Under the pieces are notes generated by a model. The model saw only the letters and a program-made list of their open reading frames with translations. It ran no database searches and was not told the DNA's origin. Position numbers and translations under genes: made by a program. From positions 496,001-560,000 of the forward strand of contig NZ_OY764902.1 of assembly GCF_963668665.1 (NCBI RefSeq): a stretch of 64,000 nt of DNA, written 5' to 3'. The DNA is from an uncultured Anaeromusa sp. Lineage in GTDB: Bacteria; Bacillota; Negativicutes; Anaeromusales; Anaeromusaceae. Below, one piece after another: positions 9,946 to 18,264 of this stretch (position 1 is its first letter; each line of letters begins with the position of its first letter).

Positions 9946-10497
9946 ATGAAAATTGGCATAGTTAGTGATACTCATGGTTGTGTGCATACATGGCGCAGAG
10001 TTTTTTCATTTTTGCAGGATGCCGACTTGATTCTTCATGCTGGCGATGTACTGTACCATGGTCCGCGTAATACGATTCCCGCTGAGTATCAGCCGGCGGA
10101 ATTGGTCAAAGAACTGAATTCCTGTCCGGTACCGCTGGTGTTTGCCGCTGGCAATTGTGATGCGGAAGTAGACGGCATGGTATTGGAAGCGCCAATTCAA
10201 AACCCCTTTGCGTTTGTCCAGTGGGAAGGGCTGCGGATTTTACTTTCTCACGGACATCGGCAATCTGTTGCGGAAAAAGAAGCGCTGGCAAAGAAATATA
10301 AAGTTCATCTTTTTATTAAAGGACATACTCACTTGCCGGTGCTGGAGAAAAAAGACGCTTGCATTTTCTTAAATCCAGGATCGCCATGCATGCCGAAAAC
10401 GCTAGAAAAACGCGGTACTTTTGGAGTGCTGGAAAATGGCAGTCTTTCGATTCGCTATGTAGATACGGGAGAAATTTATCAGACCATGGCGCTGTAA
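9946..10497 (+). CDS. YfcE-family metallophosphoesterase
   Basis: Small calcineurin-like phosphodiesterase, 183 residues. The dinuclear metal site is seen as SDTHG (residues 7-11), HAGDV, GNCD and LSHGHRQ plus KGHTH. Members of this family hydrolyse phosphodiesters in vitro and the physiological substrate is uncertain. It sits 91 bp after ribH; the gap holds a GC-rich stem (GGAAGGGAAGG / CCTTCCCTTCC, about 9876-9920) without a T run, perhaps a weak attenuator or processing site. It has its own GGGGAGGA binding site. Confidence 0.88.
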   Translation: MKIGIVSDTHGCVHTWRRVFSFLQDADLILHAGDVLYHGPRNTIPAEYQPAELVKELNSCPVPLVFAAGNCDAEVDGMVLEAPIQNPFAFVQWEGLRILLSHGHRQSVAEKEALAKKYKVHLFIKGHTHLPVLEKKDACIFLNPGSPCMPKTLEKRGTFGVLENGSLSIRYVDTGEIYQTMAL

Positions 10498-10521
10498 GCC
10501 GGAAAGGAATCAGATAAAGTT

Positions 10522-11421
10522 ATGACAGATTATTTATTGCGCGCTACTGCCGGAGGTATTCGTCTTTTTGCGGCAGTAACTACTGGACTGACCGAAGAGG
10601 CTAGACGTCGCCACCAGCTGTCTCCTTTGGCTACTGCCGCCTTGGGGCGGTTGATGACAGGGGGCTTGCTTTTGGCGGCCAAACTCAAAACCAATGAAGC
10701 CATCACCGTACGGGTGCAAGGCGACGGCCCTTTGGGCGAGTTGGTGGCCGATGCCTATGGTAATGGCATGGTCCGCGGCTATGTGACGCATCCCTTGGCG
10801 GATCTTCCTTTAAACGAGCAAGGCAAGCTGCCGGTAGGGGCTGGCGTAGGCCAGGGACAGTTGTTTGTGACGCGGTTTACCAATTTGAAGCAGCCTTTTA
10901 CCGGTACAAGTCCTTTGGTGAGCGGTGAAATCGCGGAAGATATTACCGAGTATTTGTATATTTCGGAACAGACGCCTTCCAGCGTAGCCTTGGGCGTGCG
11001 TATTCAGACAGACTTGCAGGTGGAAGCAGCAGGCGGCTTTTTCGTAGAGCCGATGCCGGAAGCGACGGACGAGGAAATTTCCAAACTAGAAGAAAACCTG
11101 CGCAAGCTGCCGCCGGTTTCGACCGTGCTGCTCCAAGAAGAAGGAGCGGAAAAGTTGTTGCAAGCCTTGACGGAAGGACTGCCTTTAAAAATTCATGACC
11201 GCCAGGAACTGCAGTTTTCCTGCCCTTGTTCTCGCGAGAAAGTGGAAGCCATGCTGATCAGCTTGGGACCTGAAGAATTGGCGTCTATGGAGCAAGAAGG
11301 GAAAACCGAGATTGTCTGCCATTTTTGTACGGAAAAATATAGTTTTGACAGCAAGGCTTTAGCAGAGCTACGCCTTGAGGCTGCAGGGGAAGGCCACGGA
11401 GAAGATCGCGGAGAAGATTGA
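10522..11421 (+). CDS. hslO: redox-regulated chaperone Hsp33
   Basis: Holdase activated by oxidation of its C-terminal zinc site. The four zinc-binding cysteines are visible as CPC at about residue 234 and CHFC about 33 residues later. N-terminal TDYLLRATA and the glycine-rich GDGPLGELVADA segment are typical. The length of 299 residues is normal. It follows yfcE by 24 bases and is probably co-transcribed. The stop codon overlaps the first base of a repeat unit. Confidence 0.95.
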   Translation: MTDYLLRATAGGIRLFAAVTTGLTEEARRRHQLSPLATAALGRLMTGGLLLAAKLKTNEAITVRVQGDGPLGELVADAYGNGMVRGYVTHPLADLPLNEQGKLPVGAGVGQGQLFVTRFTNLKQPFTGTSPLVSGEIAEDITEYLYISEQTPSSVALGVRIQTDLQVEAAGGFFVEPMPEATDEEISKLEENLRKLPPVSTVLLQEEGAEKLLQALTEGLPLKIHDRQELQFSCPCSREKVEAMLISLGPEELASMEQEGKTEIVCHFCTEKYSFDSKALAELRLEAAGEGHGEDRGED

Positions 11422-11592
11422 ACAAGAGTCGCGGGAGTCACGTGAGGGTATGCATGAGAAGAACCAGGTAACGGATTATAAACAGGAGTATAGGGAGTAG
11501 AGTGAGGGTGCGCAAGAGAAGAACGGCTAATGGATTTTATAAGCTATAGAATCCTCAGACGGGCCCTCGGTTCTCACCGCGACTCTTGTTTA
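11421..11592. repeat. intergenic repeat: two degenerate 60-bp direct units plus an inverted end
   Basis: Unit 1 (11421-11480, starts AACAAGAGTCGCGGGAGT) and unit 2 (11481-11540, starts AACAGGAGTATAGGGAGT) align over their whole length at roughly three quarters identity. The far end (11562-11592, CTCACCGCGACTCTTGTTT) is close to the inverse of the start of unit 1. A near-identical copy of the far end occurs at 20693-20724. No reading frame fits; it looks like a non-coding dispersed element. Confidence 0.6.
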
Positions 11593-11608
11593 CTCCTCGT
11601 AAAAAAAT

Positions 11609-11645
11609 AAAAGCGGAGCTGGATTATCCAGCTCCGCTTTTATTT
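11609..11645. terminator. bidirectional terminator between hslO and rpmB
   Basis: 15-bp stem AAAAGCGGAGCTGGA / TCCAGCTCCGCTTTT with loop TTA, flanked by A and T runs, so it can serve both converging genes. Confidence 0.88.
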
Positions 11646-11659
11646 AAGGCAACAACACC

Positions 11660-11851
11660 TTAGATGGCGCGTTGCACCTTTCCGGAACGTAAGCAACGAG
11701 TACAAACGTTGACCCGTTTAATGTCTCCGTTTACTACAGCTCGCACACGTTGAATGTTGGGTTTCCAGGTGCGCTTGGTTTTCAAGTGGGAGTGGCTGAC
11801 GTTAAAGCCGCTAACTTCACCCTTGGAGCAAATTTCGCAAACATTGGCCAT
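11660..11851 (-). CDS. rpmB: 50S ribosomal protein L28
   Basis: Structural protein of the large subunit, 63 residues. N-terminal MANVCEICSKG and C-terminal CTRCLRSGKV give four cysteines, so this is a zinc-binding (C+) form. The start at 11851 follows GGAGGTG (complement of 11859-11865). It is monocistronic and convergent with hslO. Confidence 0.96.
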   Translation of the reverse strand: MANVCEICSKGEVSGFNVSHSHLKTKRTWKPNIQRVRAVVNGDIKRVNVCTRCLRSGKVQRAI

Positions 11852-12027
11852 CGTTTCCACCTCCTTTATGTCAAGAGACAAAATTTCTGTAGCTATCTAT
11901 AACAAAAATATTGTAGCACAGTGGAAGGATCATTGCAAGATGTGCGGGTGATAAAAATCCTCGTCGCGCCTGGTGGAAATATGATAAGATAAGAGAAGTA
12001 AAACGATATTGAAAGAGAAGGGTAAAA

Positions 12028-12738
12028 ATGGGGAAAATTATAGGATGGTTTGTAGTCGCAGCCATGGCGGCAGGCGTTTATTTATGGCAGCCTGAATTTT
12101 TTCAGCATGCCTATGGAATTATTGAAACAGGCGATATTGCGGCGCTGGCGGAGTACTTGCGCTCTTTCGGCACGGCTACGGCAGTGTTGGTGACGCTGGC
12201 TCTGTTTGTGGTGATGACCTTTACAATTGTATTTCCCTTCATGATTTTATCAGGTGCGGCAGGTATTGTTTTTGGTCTCTACTGGGGTATACTTCTTTCC
12301 TGGCTCGGTGAAGTCTTAGGCGCTGTGGTTATGTTCGTCTTTGCTCGTTACTTTTTTCGAGATATAGTGGCGGGCTGGATATCGAAAAGCCCTTATTTAA
12401 AACAGGTGGATGCATATAGCGCCAAGAACGGCTTTAAAGCGTTGCTTGCGGCTAGACTTTTGCCGTTGGCGCCTTCCGGCATCATTACGGCTGTAGCCGC
12501 CATTAGCGCCATGTCGGTAAGAGACTTTTTCTTAGCCACGGTTATCGGCAAGCTGCCACCGGTAGTCATTAAGGTTTTATTAGGTCATGACTTAGCTTTT
12601 GCCGGCGAAAACATGGGGCGCCTTATTGCAGTAATTTTACTTGTTGTAGCAGTATATGGAGCTTTATGGTGGCGCAAACGCCGCCAAAGAAAATCGGAAC
12701 AGGAAAAGGATATTACTGTTCCACGGCGAATAGAATAG
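12028..12738 (+). CDS. TVP38/TMEM64 (DedA-superfamily) membrane protein
   Basis: Integral membrane protein of the SNARE-associated/VTT family, implicated in lipid scrambling or membrane homeostasis. It has 236 residues with about six hydrophobic segments. The family core is FPFMILSGAAGIVFGLYWGILLSW followed by FARYFFRD and RLLPLAPSGIITAVAAIS. A basic tail ends the protein. RBS AGAAGGG four bases before ATG. The following tautomerase gene is 50 bases downstream. Confidence 0.85.
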   Translation: MGKIIGWFVVAAMAAGVYLWQPEFFQHAYGIIETGDIAALAEYLRSFGTATAVLVTLALFVVMTFTIVFPFMILSGAAGIVFGLYWGILLSWLGEVLGAVVMFVFARYFFRDIVAGWISKSPYLKQVDAYSAKNGFKALLAARLLPLAPSGIITAVAAISAMSVRDFFLATVIGKLPPVVIKVLLGHDLAFAGENMGRLIAVILLVVAVYGALWWRKRRQRKSEQEKDITVPRRIE

Positions 12739-12788
12739 TTTATATTTGCTGAAATTATTCGGCAAAATTAGCAGAGGAGGGTTTTATA

Positions 12789-12974
12789 ATGCCTATCGTA
12801 CAGATTGATTTGATTGAAGGGCGTACAGTCGAACAGAAGCGGGAACTGGTTAAGCGGGTAACGGAAGCCATTTCCGAAACCGCGGCTTGTCCTACTTCGG
12901 CAGTAACCATCATTATGCGGGATATGCCGAAAGAAAACTTGGGGCAAGGCGGCAAATTGCGGGCCGATCAATAA
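12789..12974 (+). CDS. 4-oxalocrotonate tautomerase family protein
   Basis: Small 61-residue tautomerase. After Met removal the N-terminal Pro is the catalytic base (MPIVQIDLIEGRT). VTEAISETA and the VTIIMRDMPKENLGQGG end match the family. The substrate is unknown; members in anaerobes are usually uncharacterised. Strong GAGGAGGG before ATG. It is followed 16 bases later by a terminator. Confidence 0.9.
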   Translation: MPIVQIDLIEGRTVEQKRELVKRVTEAISETAACPTSAVTIIMRDMPKENLGQGGKLRADQ

Positions 12975-12990
12975 AAACGCTGCGAGCGAA

Positions 12991-13025
12991 AAGAAAGGCC
13001 CTTTCTACAAGAAAGGGCCTTTCTT
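12991..13025 (+). terminator. rho-independent terminator after the tautomerase gene
   Basis: Perfect 15-bp stem AAGAAAGGCCCTTTC / GAAAGGGCCTTTCTT with 5-base loop. Confidence 0.85.
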
Positions 13026-13058
13026 TATACTTATATATATGCAAGGAGAACATGGGTA

Positions 13059-13550
13059 ATGAGTGCAAATACACGTTGGCAAGTAGCTAAAAAAATGGAA
13101 AAAACATGCATTGCCGCCCTGGAAGAAATGCTCGCTCCTGGCGCCTCGGCGCAGGAACTGGAAATCTGGCGGCATTGTCAAGCGATTCAAGAGCAATACG
13201 TGCAATGGCTGACAAGTGCAGAGCGTTCGATTCTTCCAGAAGTCGATGCAGAAGCTCTTATTGAGCGGCAGCGAATTTGGGCGAAGCTGTCGCAGGAACA
13301 GAATCAAGAGAAAATGGTAACAGACTATTTTTGGCTAGGGCGTTTATGGCAATATTTGGCTTGGCTGGAACGACTGGAAAGTTTATATAAGCAAATGGCA
13401 GCTCACACCATTTTTCCGCTGGAGCAAATTTTTTTCAAGAACTTGGCTCATGGCCAATGGCTGCTGCATCGTCGTTTGAGTGCCTTAGCACAGCAGCAGC
13501 ATAATTTACTGTGGGAAGAGCTTGGTTTTGCGCCGTTTGAAAAGCTATAA
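13059..13550 (+). CDS. hypothetical helical protein
   Basis: 163 residues, not recognised. It is predicted almost wholly alpha-helical, rich in Glu, Gln, Leu and Trp, with no signal peptide, membrane segment or cysteines in motifs. There is an AAGGAG ten bases before ATG and codon use resembles its neighbours, which supports a real gene. It stands alone between two terminator-like hairpins. Confidence 0.65.
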   Translation: MSANTRWQVAKKMEKTCIAALEEMLAPGASAQELEIWRHCQAIQEQYVQWLTSAERSILPEVDAEALIERQRIWAKLSQEQNQEKMVTDYFWLGRLWQYLAWLERLESLYKQMAAHTIFPLEQIFFKNLAHGQWLLHRRLSALAQQQHNLLWEELGFAPFEKL

Positions 13551-13896
13551 TAGGGTATTGTATTTGTGTAAATTTCTATTCCGTCCGATAAGTATAAATT
13601 ATCGGACGGAATATTGTATGTAAAATAGGGGTTTATGTTCTTGCCTTTTACATCACAATTAAGCGTGATTTTATTTCTACTGCTGCTACGTTCATACCAT
13701 CTGCGTTTTAGTGTTGGACTATAAAAAAACCGTTTACGGCCACCAAGGCGTCGTAAACGGTTTTTTGCAAGAACCAGCATGAGAATGTTCTGATTTGCAG
13801 CGATAGCCTAAGCATATAACACCGCTTTTCCCGGCTTACAATTTAAATGAGAATTAATTGAGAATCTATTAGCTTTCAAAAACTTTCTTCCAGCTC
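13551..13896. other. 346-bp intergenic region with two strong hairpins
   Basis: A perfect 15-bp stem lies at 13577-13613 (TATTCCGTCCGATAA and its inverse, 7-base loop), probably the terminator of the preceding gene. A second stem lies at 13724-13766 (AAAAAACCGTTTACG / CGTAAACGGTTTTTT), bidirectional in form, which could terminate the metal ATPase operon. No coding potential that I can support between them. Confidence 0.7.
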
Positions 13897-16092
13897 TTAA
13901 CCTATTTTCTTAGCTAAACGCATACCGTTCAGCGTAACTAGTAAGGAAGCTCCTGTATCAGCTAAAATAGCCAGCCAAAGATTCACGAAACCTAAAAAGG
14001 TCCCTGCGACAAACAGCAGTTTTATAGCTATGGAGAAAGTAACGTTTTGTTTGATGATGGCCACGGTTTTGCGGCTAAGCTTCATGATATAAGGCAGCTT
14101 GCTTAAGTCGTCGGACATAAGAGCGATATCAGCCGTTTCTAGAGCGCTGTCCGAACCAGCTACCCCCATAGCGATTCCTATGTCTGCTGTGGCTAAAGCT
14201 GGGGCGTCATTTACACCGTCTCCTACCATGGCTATGCGACCGTATTTGCGGGAAATCTGCTTTATCGCTGTCGCTTTATCTTCCGGCAGCAATTCGCTGT
14301 AAACTGCGTCGATATTGATTTCTGCCGCAATAGCCCTAGCCACGCGCTCGTTGTCGCCGGTAAGCATGGCTATAGTACGCACGCCGCTTTTTCGGAGCGC
14401 GCTTAAGGAAGCGACGCTTTCTTCACGCAGGGTATCGGCTACAGCCACAACCCCCAGCACTTTTTGGCTGGTTCCTACCAGCATGGCAGTCTTTCCTTGT
14501 TCCTCCAGCCTAGTTAAGCGGGATTCATCTGCGGCAATGACACAGCCTATTTCTTCAAACAAACGTCGGTTGCCTACATAAATTGTTTGTCCGGCCACGT
14601 CGGCTTGCGCTCCACGGCCAGGCAGCGCTTGGAAATTACTTATGCTTTGCATGGGCATATCTCCTGCATGGGCGACAATTGCCTTAGCCAAGGGATGCTC
14701 CGACCATTTTTCTACCGCCGCCGCCAGGGAGAGCAGTTCTTCTCGGGCGATGCCGTTCAAAGGAACAATATCTGTTACTACCGGCTTCCCTGAAGTAAGT
14801 GTTCCGGTTTTATCAAAGGCGATCGCCTCGATGCGGCCCATCTGTTCTAAATGAGCGCCGCCTTTAATCAATACGCCGTGTCGGGAGGCATTGCCAATAG
14901 CCGATACAATCGATACAGGAGTAGAGATAACCAAAGCGCAGGGGCAGGAAATAACCAGCAACACCAAAGCTTTGTAAAACCAAACGTCAAAAGATTGACC
15001 AAAGAACACTGTGGGAATGGCTATGAAGCTCAAGGCCGCTAAAATGACTGCCGGCGTATAGTATTTGGCAAAGACATCAACAAATTGCTGCATAGGCGCT
15101 TTTTGCGCTTGTGCTTCCTCTACCATATGCATGATTTTTGCCAGTGTGGAATCTGCCGCCAGTTTCGTCACGGTCACTTCTAAGGCTCCGTTTTCGTTAA
15201 CTGTACCGGCATAGACAAGATCTCCTTGCTGTTTTTCAACGGGAATGGATTCCCCGGTAATGGAAGCCTGGTTTACTGAAGAAATGCCGTTTGTTACCGT
15301 GCCATCCATGGCAATGCGTTCGCCTGGTTTTACAAGAACTACATCGTTTATGGCAATTTCTTCTACCGCTAACTGGATTTCTTGGCCGTTCCTGCGAACC
15401 CATGCTTCACGCGGAGCCAAGTCCATAAGGGCGCGAATGGAATGTCTTGTTTTATCCAGCGTATACGCCTGTAATGCATTACCCAGGGAAAACAAGAATA
15501 CGACCATGGCGCCTTCTCCCCATTCTCGGATTGCCACGGCTCCGACAGCGGCAATGGTCATAAGAAAGTTAGTGTCCATAGTAAAGCTTTTTAGTCCGTA
15601 TAGGCCGCTTTTGGCCACATGGTAGCCCCCAAGAAGCATTGCCGCCATATAGAGCGGTATAAGAATCTCTTCGCCAGCTCCGCCCCACTCCAATATAATG
15701 GCAGGCAGGAGGAAAGCGCCGGAAAGAATGGTTGCCAGCGTTTTGGGTTTGCGCCACCAAGGGGGAGTTGAAACCTCAGCCCTGCGGTTCAGCCCGTCTT
15801 TAAAAGCTTGGTAGCCTGCTTGCTCTATGGCTTTAATAATAGCGGCAGCGGTTAAAGAGTGTTCCACGGTCAATTTTCCAGCGCCAAAGTTTACTGTAGC
15901 AGCCTGTACGCCGTCTAAAGCTTTGATCTTTTTTTCCAGTTTTGCAGCACAGTCTGCGCAATCCATGCCTTCAATGCGAAATGCATCCGTTGTATTTGTA
16001 TTCTCCGTAGGCTCCTTACTTAGTAACTCAGCAACTTCATGATTTACTTCGTGACAACAAGAGCAGCTGCATTCTTTATTTTTCATGTCCAA
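13897..16092 (-). CDS. P1B-type heavy-metal ATPase (Cd/Zn/Pb exporter)
   Basis: ATP-driven efflux of Zn, Cd or Pb. The N-terminal stretch is Cys/His-rich (CSCSCCHEVNHE), followed by one HMA domain with GMDCADC. Then come membrane segments, TGES actuator motif, CPCAL in the transport helix, DKTGTLT phosphorylation site, and the last helices with IAIKLLFV and ADTGASLLVTLN; the Lys and Asp there are the P1B-2 (ZntA/CadA) signature, against copper. I place the start at TTG 16092, six bases after GGAGGTGAG; ATG 16086 and ATG 16131 (overlapping the regulator) are alternatives. Co-transcribed with the ArsR/CadC-type repressor upstream. Confidence 0.93.
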   Translation of the reverse strand: MDMKNKECSCSCCHEVNHEVAELLSKEPTENTNTTDAFRIEGMDCADCAAKLEKKIKALDGVQAATVNFGAGKLTVEHSLTAAAIIKAIEQAGYQAFKDGLNRRAEVSTPPWWRKPKTLATILSGAFLLPAIILEWGGAGEEILIPLYMAAMLLGGYHVAKSGLYGLKSFTMDTNFLMTIAAVGAVAIREWGEGAMVVFLFSLGNALQAYTLDKTRHSIRALMDLAPREAWVRRNGQEIQLAVEEIAINDVVLVKPGERIAMDGTVTNGISSVNQASITGESIPVEKQQGDLVYAGTVNENGALEVTVTKLAADSTLAKIMHMVEEAQAQKAPMQQFVDVFAKYYTPAVILAALSFIAIPTVFFGQSFDVWFYKALVLLVISCPCALVISTPVSIVSAIGNASRHGVLIKGGAHLEQMGRIEAIAFDKTGTLTSGKPVVTDIVPLNGIAREELLSLAAAVEKWSEHPLAKAIVAHAGDMPMQSISNFQALPGRGAQADVAGQTIYVGNRRLFEEIGCVIAADESRLTRLEEQGKTAMLVGTSQKVLGVVAVADTLREESVASLSALRKSGVRTIAMLTGDNERVARAIAAEINIDAVYSELLPEDKATAIKQISRKYGRIAMVGDGVNDAPALATADIGIAMGVAGSDSALETADIALMSDDLSKLPYIMKLSRKTVAIIKQNVTFSIAIKLLFVAGTFLGFVNLWLAILADTGASLLVTLNGMRLAKKIG

Positions 16093-16114
16093 TGTACTCA
16101 CCTCCGGTTTCTCC

Positions 16115-16477
16115 TTACGTATGGCTGACATGTTCTAGACCTCGTTTCATGAGGTCGACTACATGGTCGTCGTCCAAGGAGTACCAAGCCGCCTTGCCTT
16201 CGCGTCGATATTTTACCAGTCTGGCGCTGCGTAATACGCGTAATTGATGTGAAATAGCGGACTGTCCCATGGCGAGAGTTTCAGCTATATCGCAGACGCA
16301 CATCTCTTGTTGCGCTAATACGCACAAAATTTTGATCCGAGTGGCGTCACCTAGAATTTTAAAGGTTTCTACTAGCTGTAATATCGTTGTGTCCGGCAGC
16401 ATGCCTGCCTTGGCGCAGCCAATTCGCTCGGGATGCTCACAATGCTCTTCACATATGTCGCATGTCGTTTCGGTCAT
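16115..16477 (-). CDS. ArsR/SmtB-family metal-sensing repressor (CadC-like)
   Basis: Winged-helix repressor released from DNA by Cd, Pb or Zn. The N-terminus has CDICEEHCEH and a further Cys. CVCDIAE at the start of the recognition region is the alpha-3 CVC metal box of CadC/ArsR, and SAISHQLRVLRSARLVKYRREGK is the HTH and wing. Start 16477 has GAGGTG six bases upstream. First gene of the operon with the ATPase; a perfect palindrome sits in its promoter. Confidence 0.92.
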   Translation of the reverse strand: MTETTCDICEEHCEHPERIGCAKAGMLPDTTILQLVETFKILGDATRIKILCVLAQQEMCVCDIAETLAMGQSAISHQLRVLRSARLVKYRREGKAAWYSLDDDHVVDLMKRGLEHVSHT

Positions 16478-16506
16478 AACTATCACCTCATCGTAATAAT
16501 CATTGC

Positions 16507-16559
16507 ACATATGAATATGCGTTCATATGTATAGTAATTCTTACTGATCTTTTTGTCAA
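16507..16559 (-). promoter_or_regulatory. promoter and palindromic operator of the metal-efflux operon
   Basis: On the minus strand TTGACA (16554-16559), 17-bp spacer, TACTAT (16531-16536). Directly downstream is a perfect inverted repeat, ACATATGAA-6-TTCATATGT (16507-16530), the form of ArsR/CadC operators. Bound repressor would cover the transcription start. Confidence 0.8.
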
Positions 16560-16572
16560 CTCCTATGGTATG

Positions 16573-16606
16573 TGTTACAAAGCTTGTTGCGGACGTTTGT
16601 AACAAG
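16573..16606. repeat. nested dyad upstream of the tyrosine recombinase gene
   Basis: TGTTACAAA (16573-16581) and TTTGTAACA (16596-16604) form a perfect 9-bp inverted repeat with 14-bp spacer. Inside it CTTGTT (16583-16588) and AACAAG (16601-16606) form another. It could be a recombinase binding site or an operator. An extended -10 (TATGGTATAAT, 16632-16642) follows for the recombinase gene. Confidence 0.5.
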
Positions 16607-16688
16607 ATGGTCACATTTCAAGGTGTTGTTTTATGGTATAATCAAGAGAGTTTTAGTGATATTGCTCGATTTTGGGAGGTGTGTTCGA

Positions 16689-17693
16689 ATGGCTTCTTCC
16701 TTATCTTCGTCTGTCATACTGCGTCCCTGGCGGCGCGGCAAGTACTCTGAACAGGCTATTCGTTATATGACCTCTTCTAAGGCGGTCAATACGATCCGAG
16801 CGTATCAAAGCGACTGGGATGATTTTTCCTATTGGTGCCGTCACCACGGATATGCAGAGCTTCCGGCTACGCCAGAAACGCTTGTAGAGTATTTCAGTTA
16901 CTTGGCTGATTTTATCAAAGCAAATACTATTTCCCGTAAGGCAACCGCCATTTCTGAAGCCCATAAAGCGGCCGGCTGCTCGTCCCCAACTCTTTCTGCT
17001 GATGTACGGATGACGCTGCAAGGCATTCGTAAAGCCAAAGGCACCTTTCAACAAGGGAAGCTGCCTGTGATGTGGTCGGATTTAACGCAAGTCCCCGATG
17101 TGTTTGACCCTACGCCGTTGGGGATTCGCAATCGCGCTTTGATTTTATTTGGCTTTGCCGGCGCTTTTAGGCGTTCTGAATTAGTTGCCTTGGACGTAGA
17201 AGATTTAACCTTTTTCCAAGAAGGCGTCAAAGTATTTTTGGGCAAGGCGAAAAATGATCCAGATGGCAAAGGCCAATATAAAGGAATTTCGTATCGCCGT
17301 CAGCGCCCGGAAATTTGCCCTGTGCGCGCCATCAAAGCCTGGTTGGATATTTCGGGGCTTACCAGCGGTCCTCTTTTTCGTTCTTTGACCAAAAACGGCG
17401 GCATTCGCCAACAGCGTCTTTCGGATAAGGCGGTTGCCAGAACGGTCAAAGAATTTGCGGAGCGCACCGGTGCTGATCCGCAACGTTACGCAGGGCATAG
17501 CCTGCGACGAGGATTTGCCACCTCGGCGGCTTTAGCTGGCGCTAGAGAACGGCATATTATGAAGCAAACCGGCCATCATAGTGATAAAATGGTCCGCCGC
17601 TATATTGAAGAAAGTGAAATATTTTCTTTTGATAATATGGCCTTAATGGAAAAAGCGGATGGAACTGTAAAAGGGAGCGATGATTATGAATGA
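16689..17693 (+). CDS. tyrosine recombinase / site-specific integrase
   Basis: 334-residue phage-integrase-family protein. The N-terminal SAM-like core-binding domain covers about residues 20-110, the catalytic domain about 125-315. Catalytic residues visible are the first Arg in AGAFRRSELVAL, HSLRRGFATSAA with His and second Arg, GHHSDKMVRRYIEE with the second His and nucleophile Tyr. ATG 16689 follows GGGAGGTG; in-frame codons upstream lack a site. No phage, tRNA gene or excisionase is near, and its end overlaps a nitroreductase gene, so it may be a resident recombinase rather than part of an element. Confidence 0.92.
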   Translation: MASSLSSSVILRPWRRGKYSEQAIRYMTSSKAVNTIRAYQSDWDDFSYWCRHHGYAELPATPETLVEYFSYLADFIKANTISRKATAISEAHKAAGCSSPTLSADVRMTLQGIRKAKGTFQQGKLPVMWSDLTQVPDVFDPTPLGIRNRALILFGFAGAFRRSELVALDVEDLTFFQEGVKVFLGKAKNDPDGKGQYKGISYRRQRPEICPVRAIKAWLDISGLTSGPLFRSLTKNGGIRQQRLSDKAVARTVKEFAERTGADPQRYAGHSLRRGFATSAALAGARERHIMKQTGHHSDKMVRRYIEESEIFSFDNMALMEKADGTVKGSDDYE

Positions 17694-18264
17694 ACTATTG
17701 GATTTAATAAAAAAACGCCGCAGTACGCGTAAATTCACGGAAGAGCCGATAAGCCGCGCTGATTTGGAAGTGATCTTGGAGGCGGGGCGTTGGGCTCCTA
17801 GTGGTCATAACCAGCAGTCCTGGTTTTTTACCGTCATTAGTGATAAGGCGATGTTTGCCGAATTGAACCAACGTTTTCGCGAGGCTGCTCAACACTCTTC
17901 GGAAGCTTTTGTTCATAAAATATTGGCTAAGCAGGATTTTGATATTTTCTATCATGCGCCTGTTGCTGTTTTAGTTTCCGCTCGGGAAGACGCTATCTTG
18001 ACGGAAGCTAACTGTGCCGCCGCTACGCAAAATATGCTTTTAGTTGCGGAAAGCTTGGGCTTAGGAAGCTGCTGGGTTGGTTTTGCTGGTTTTCCTTTTA
18101 TCAACGGTCAAGGACAAGACTTGTGTGATAAATTAGCTGTTCCCGAAGGCTTTCGTCCCTTATACGCCGTTGTTCTAGGACATAAGCAGCTGCAAAATAA
18201 AGAGGTACGCGGCCCCAAACGCAAGGAAAATTGGGTTCACTACCACTCTTTTTTCGGTGAATGA
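17686..18264 (+). CDS. nitroreductase-family flavoprotein
   Basis: FMN-dependent NAD(P)H oxidoreductase, 192 residues. KKRRSTRKFTEEPI and WAPSGHNQQSW at the N-terminus bind FMN; ESLGLGSCWVGF is the later family motif. The substrate is unknown (nitroaromatics, quinones or flavin). ATG 17686 sits eight bases after GGGAG; the gene begins inside the recombinase gene and ends with ATGA overlap into the EamA gene. Confidence 0.92.
   Translation: MNELLDLIKKRRSTRKFTEEPISRADLEVILEAGRWAPSGHNQQSWFFTVISDKAMFAELNQRFREAAQHSSEAFVHKILAKQDFDIFYHAPVAVLVSAREDAILTEANCAAATQNMLLVAESLGLGSCWVGFAGFPFINGQGQDLCDKLAVPEGFRPLYAVVLGHKQLQNKEVRGPKRKENWVHYHSFFGE

Noticed and set aside
13840..13875. TGAGAATTAATTGAGAATC looked like a Fur box
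   Set aside because: It is a direct repeat of TGAGAAT, not the 7-1-7 inverted form, and lies at the 3' end of the ATPase gene.
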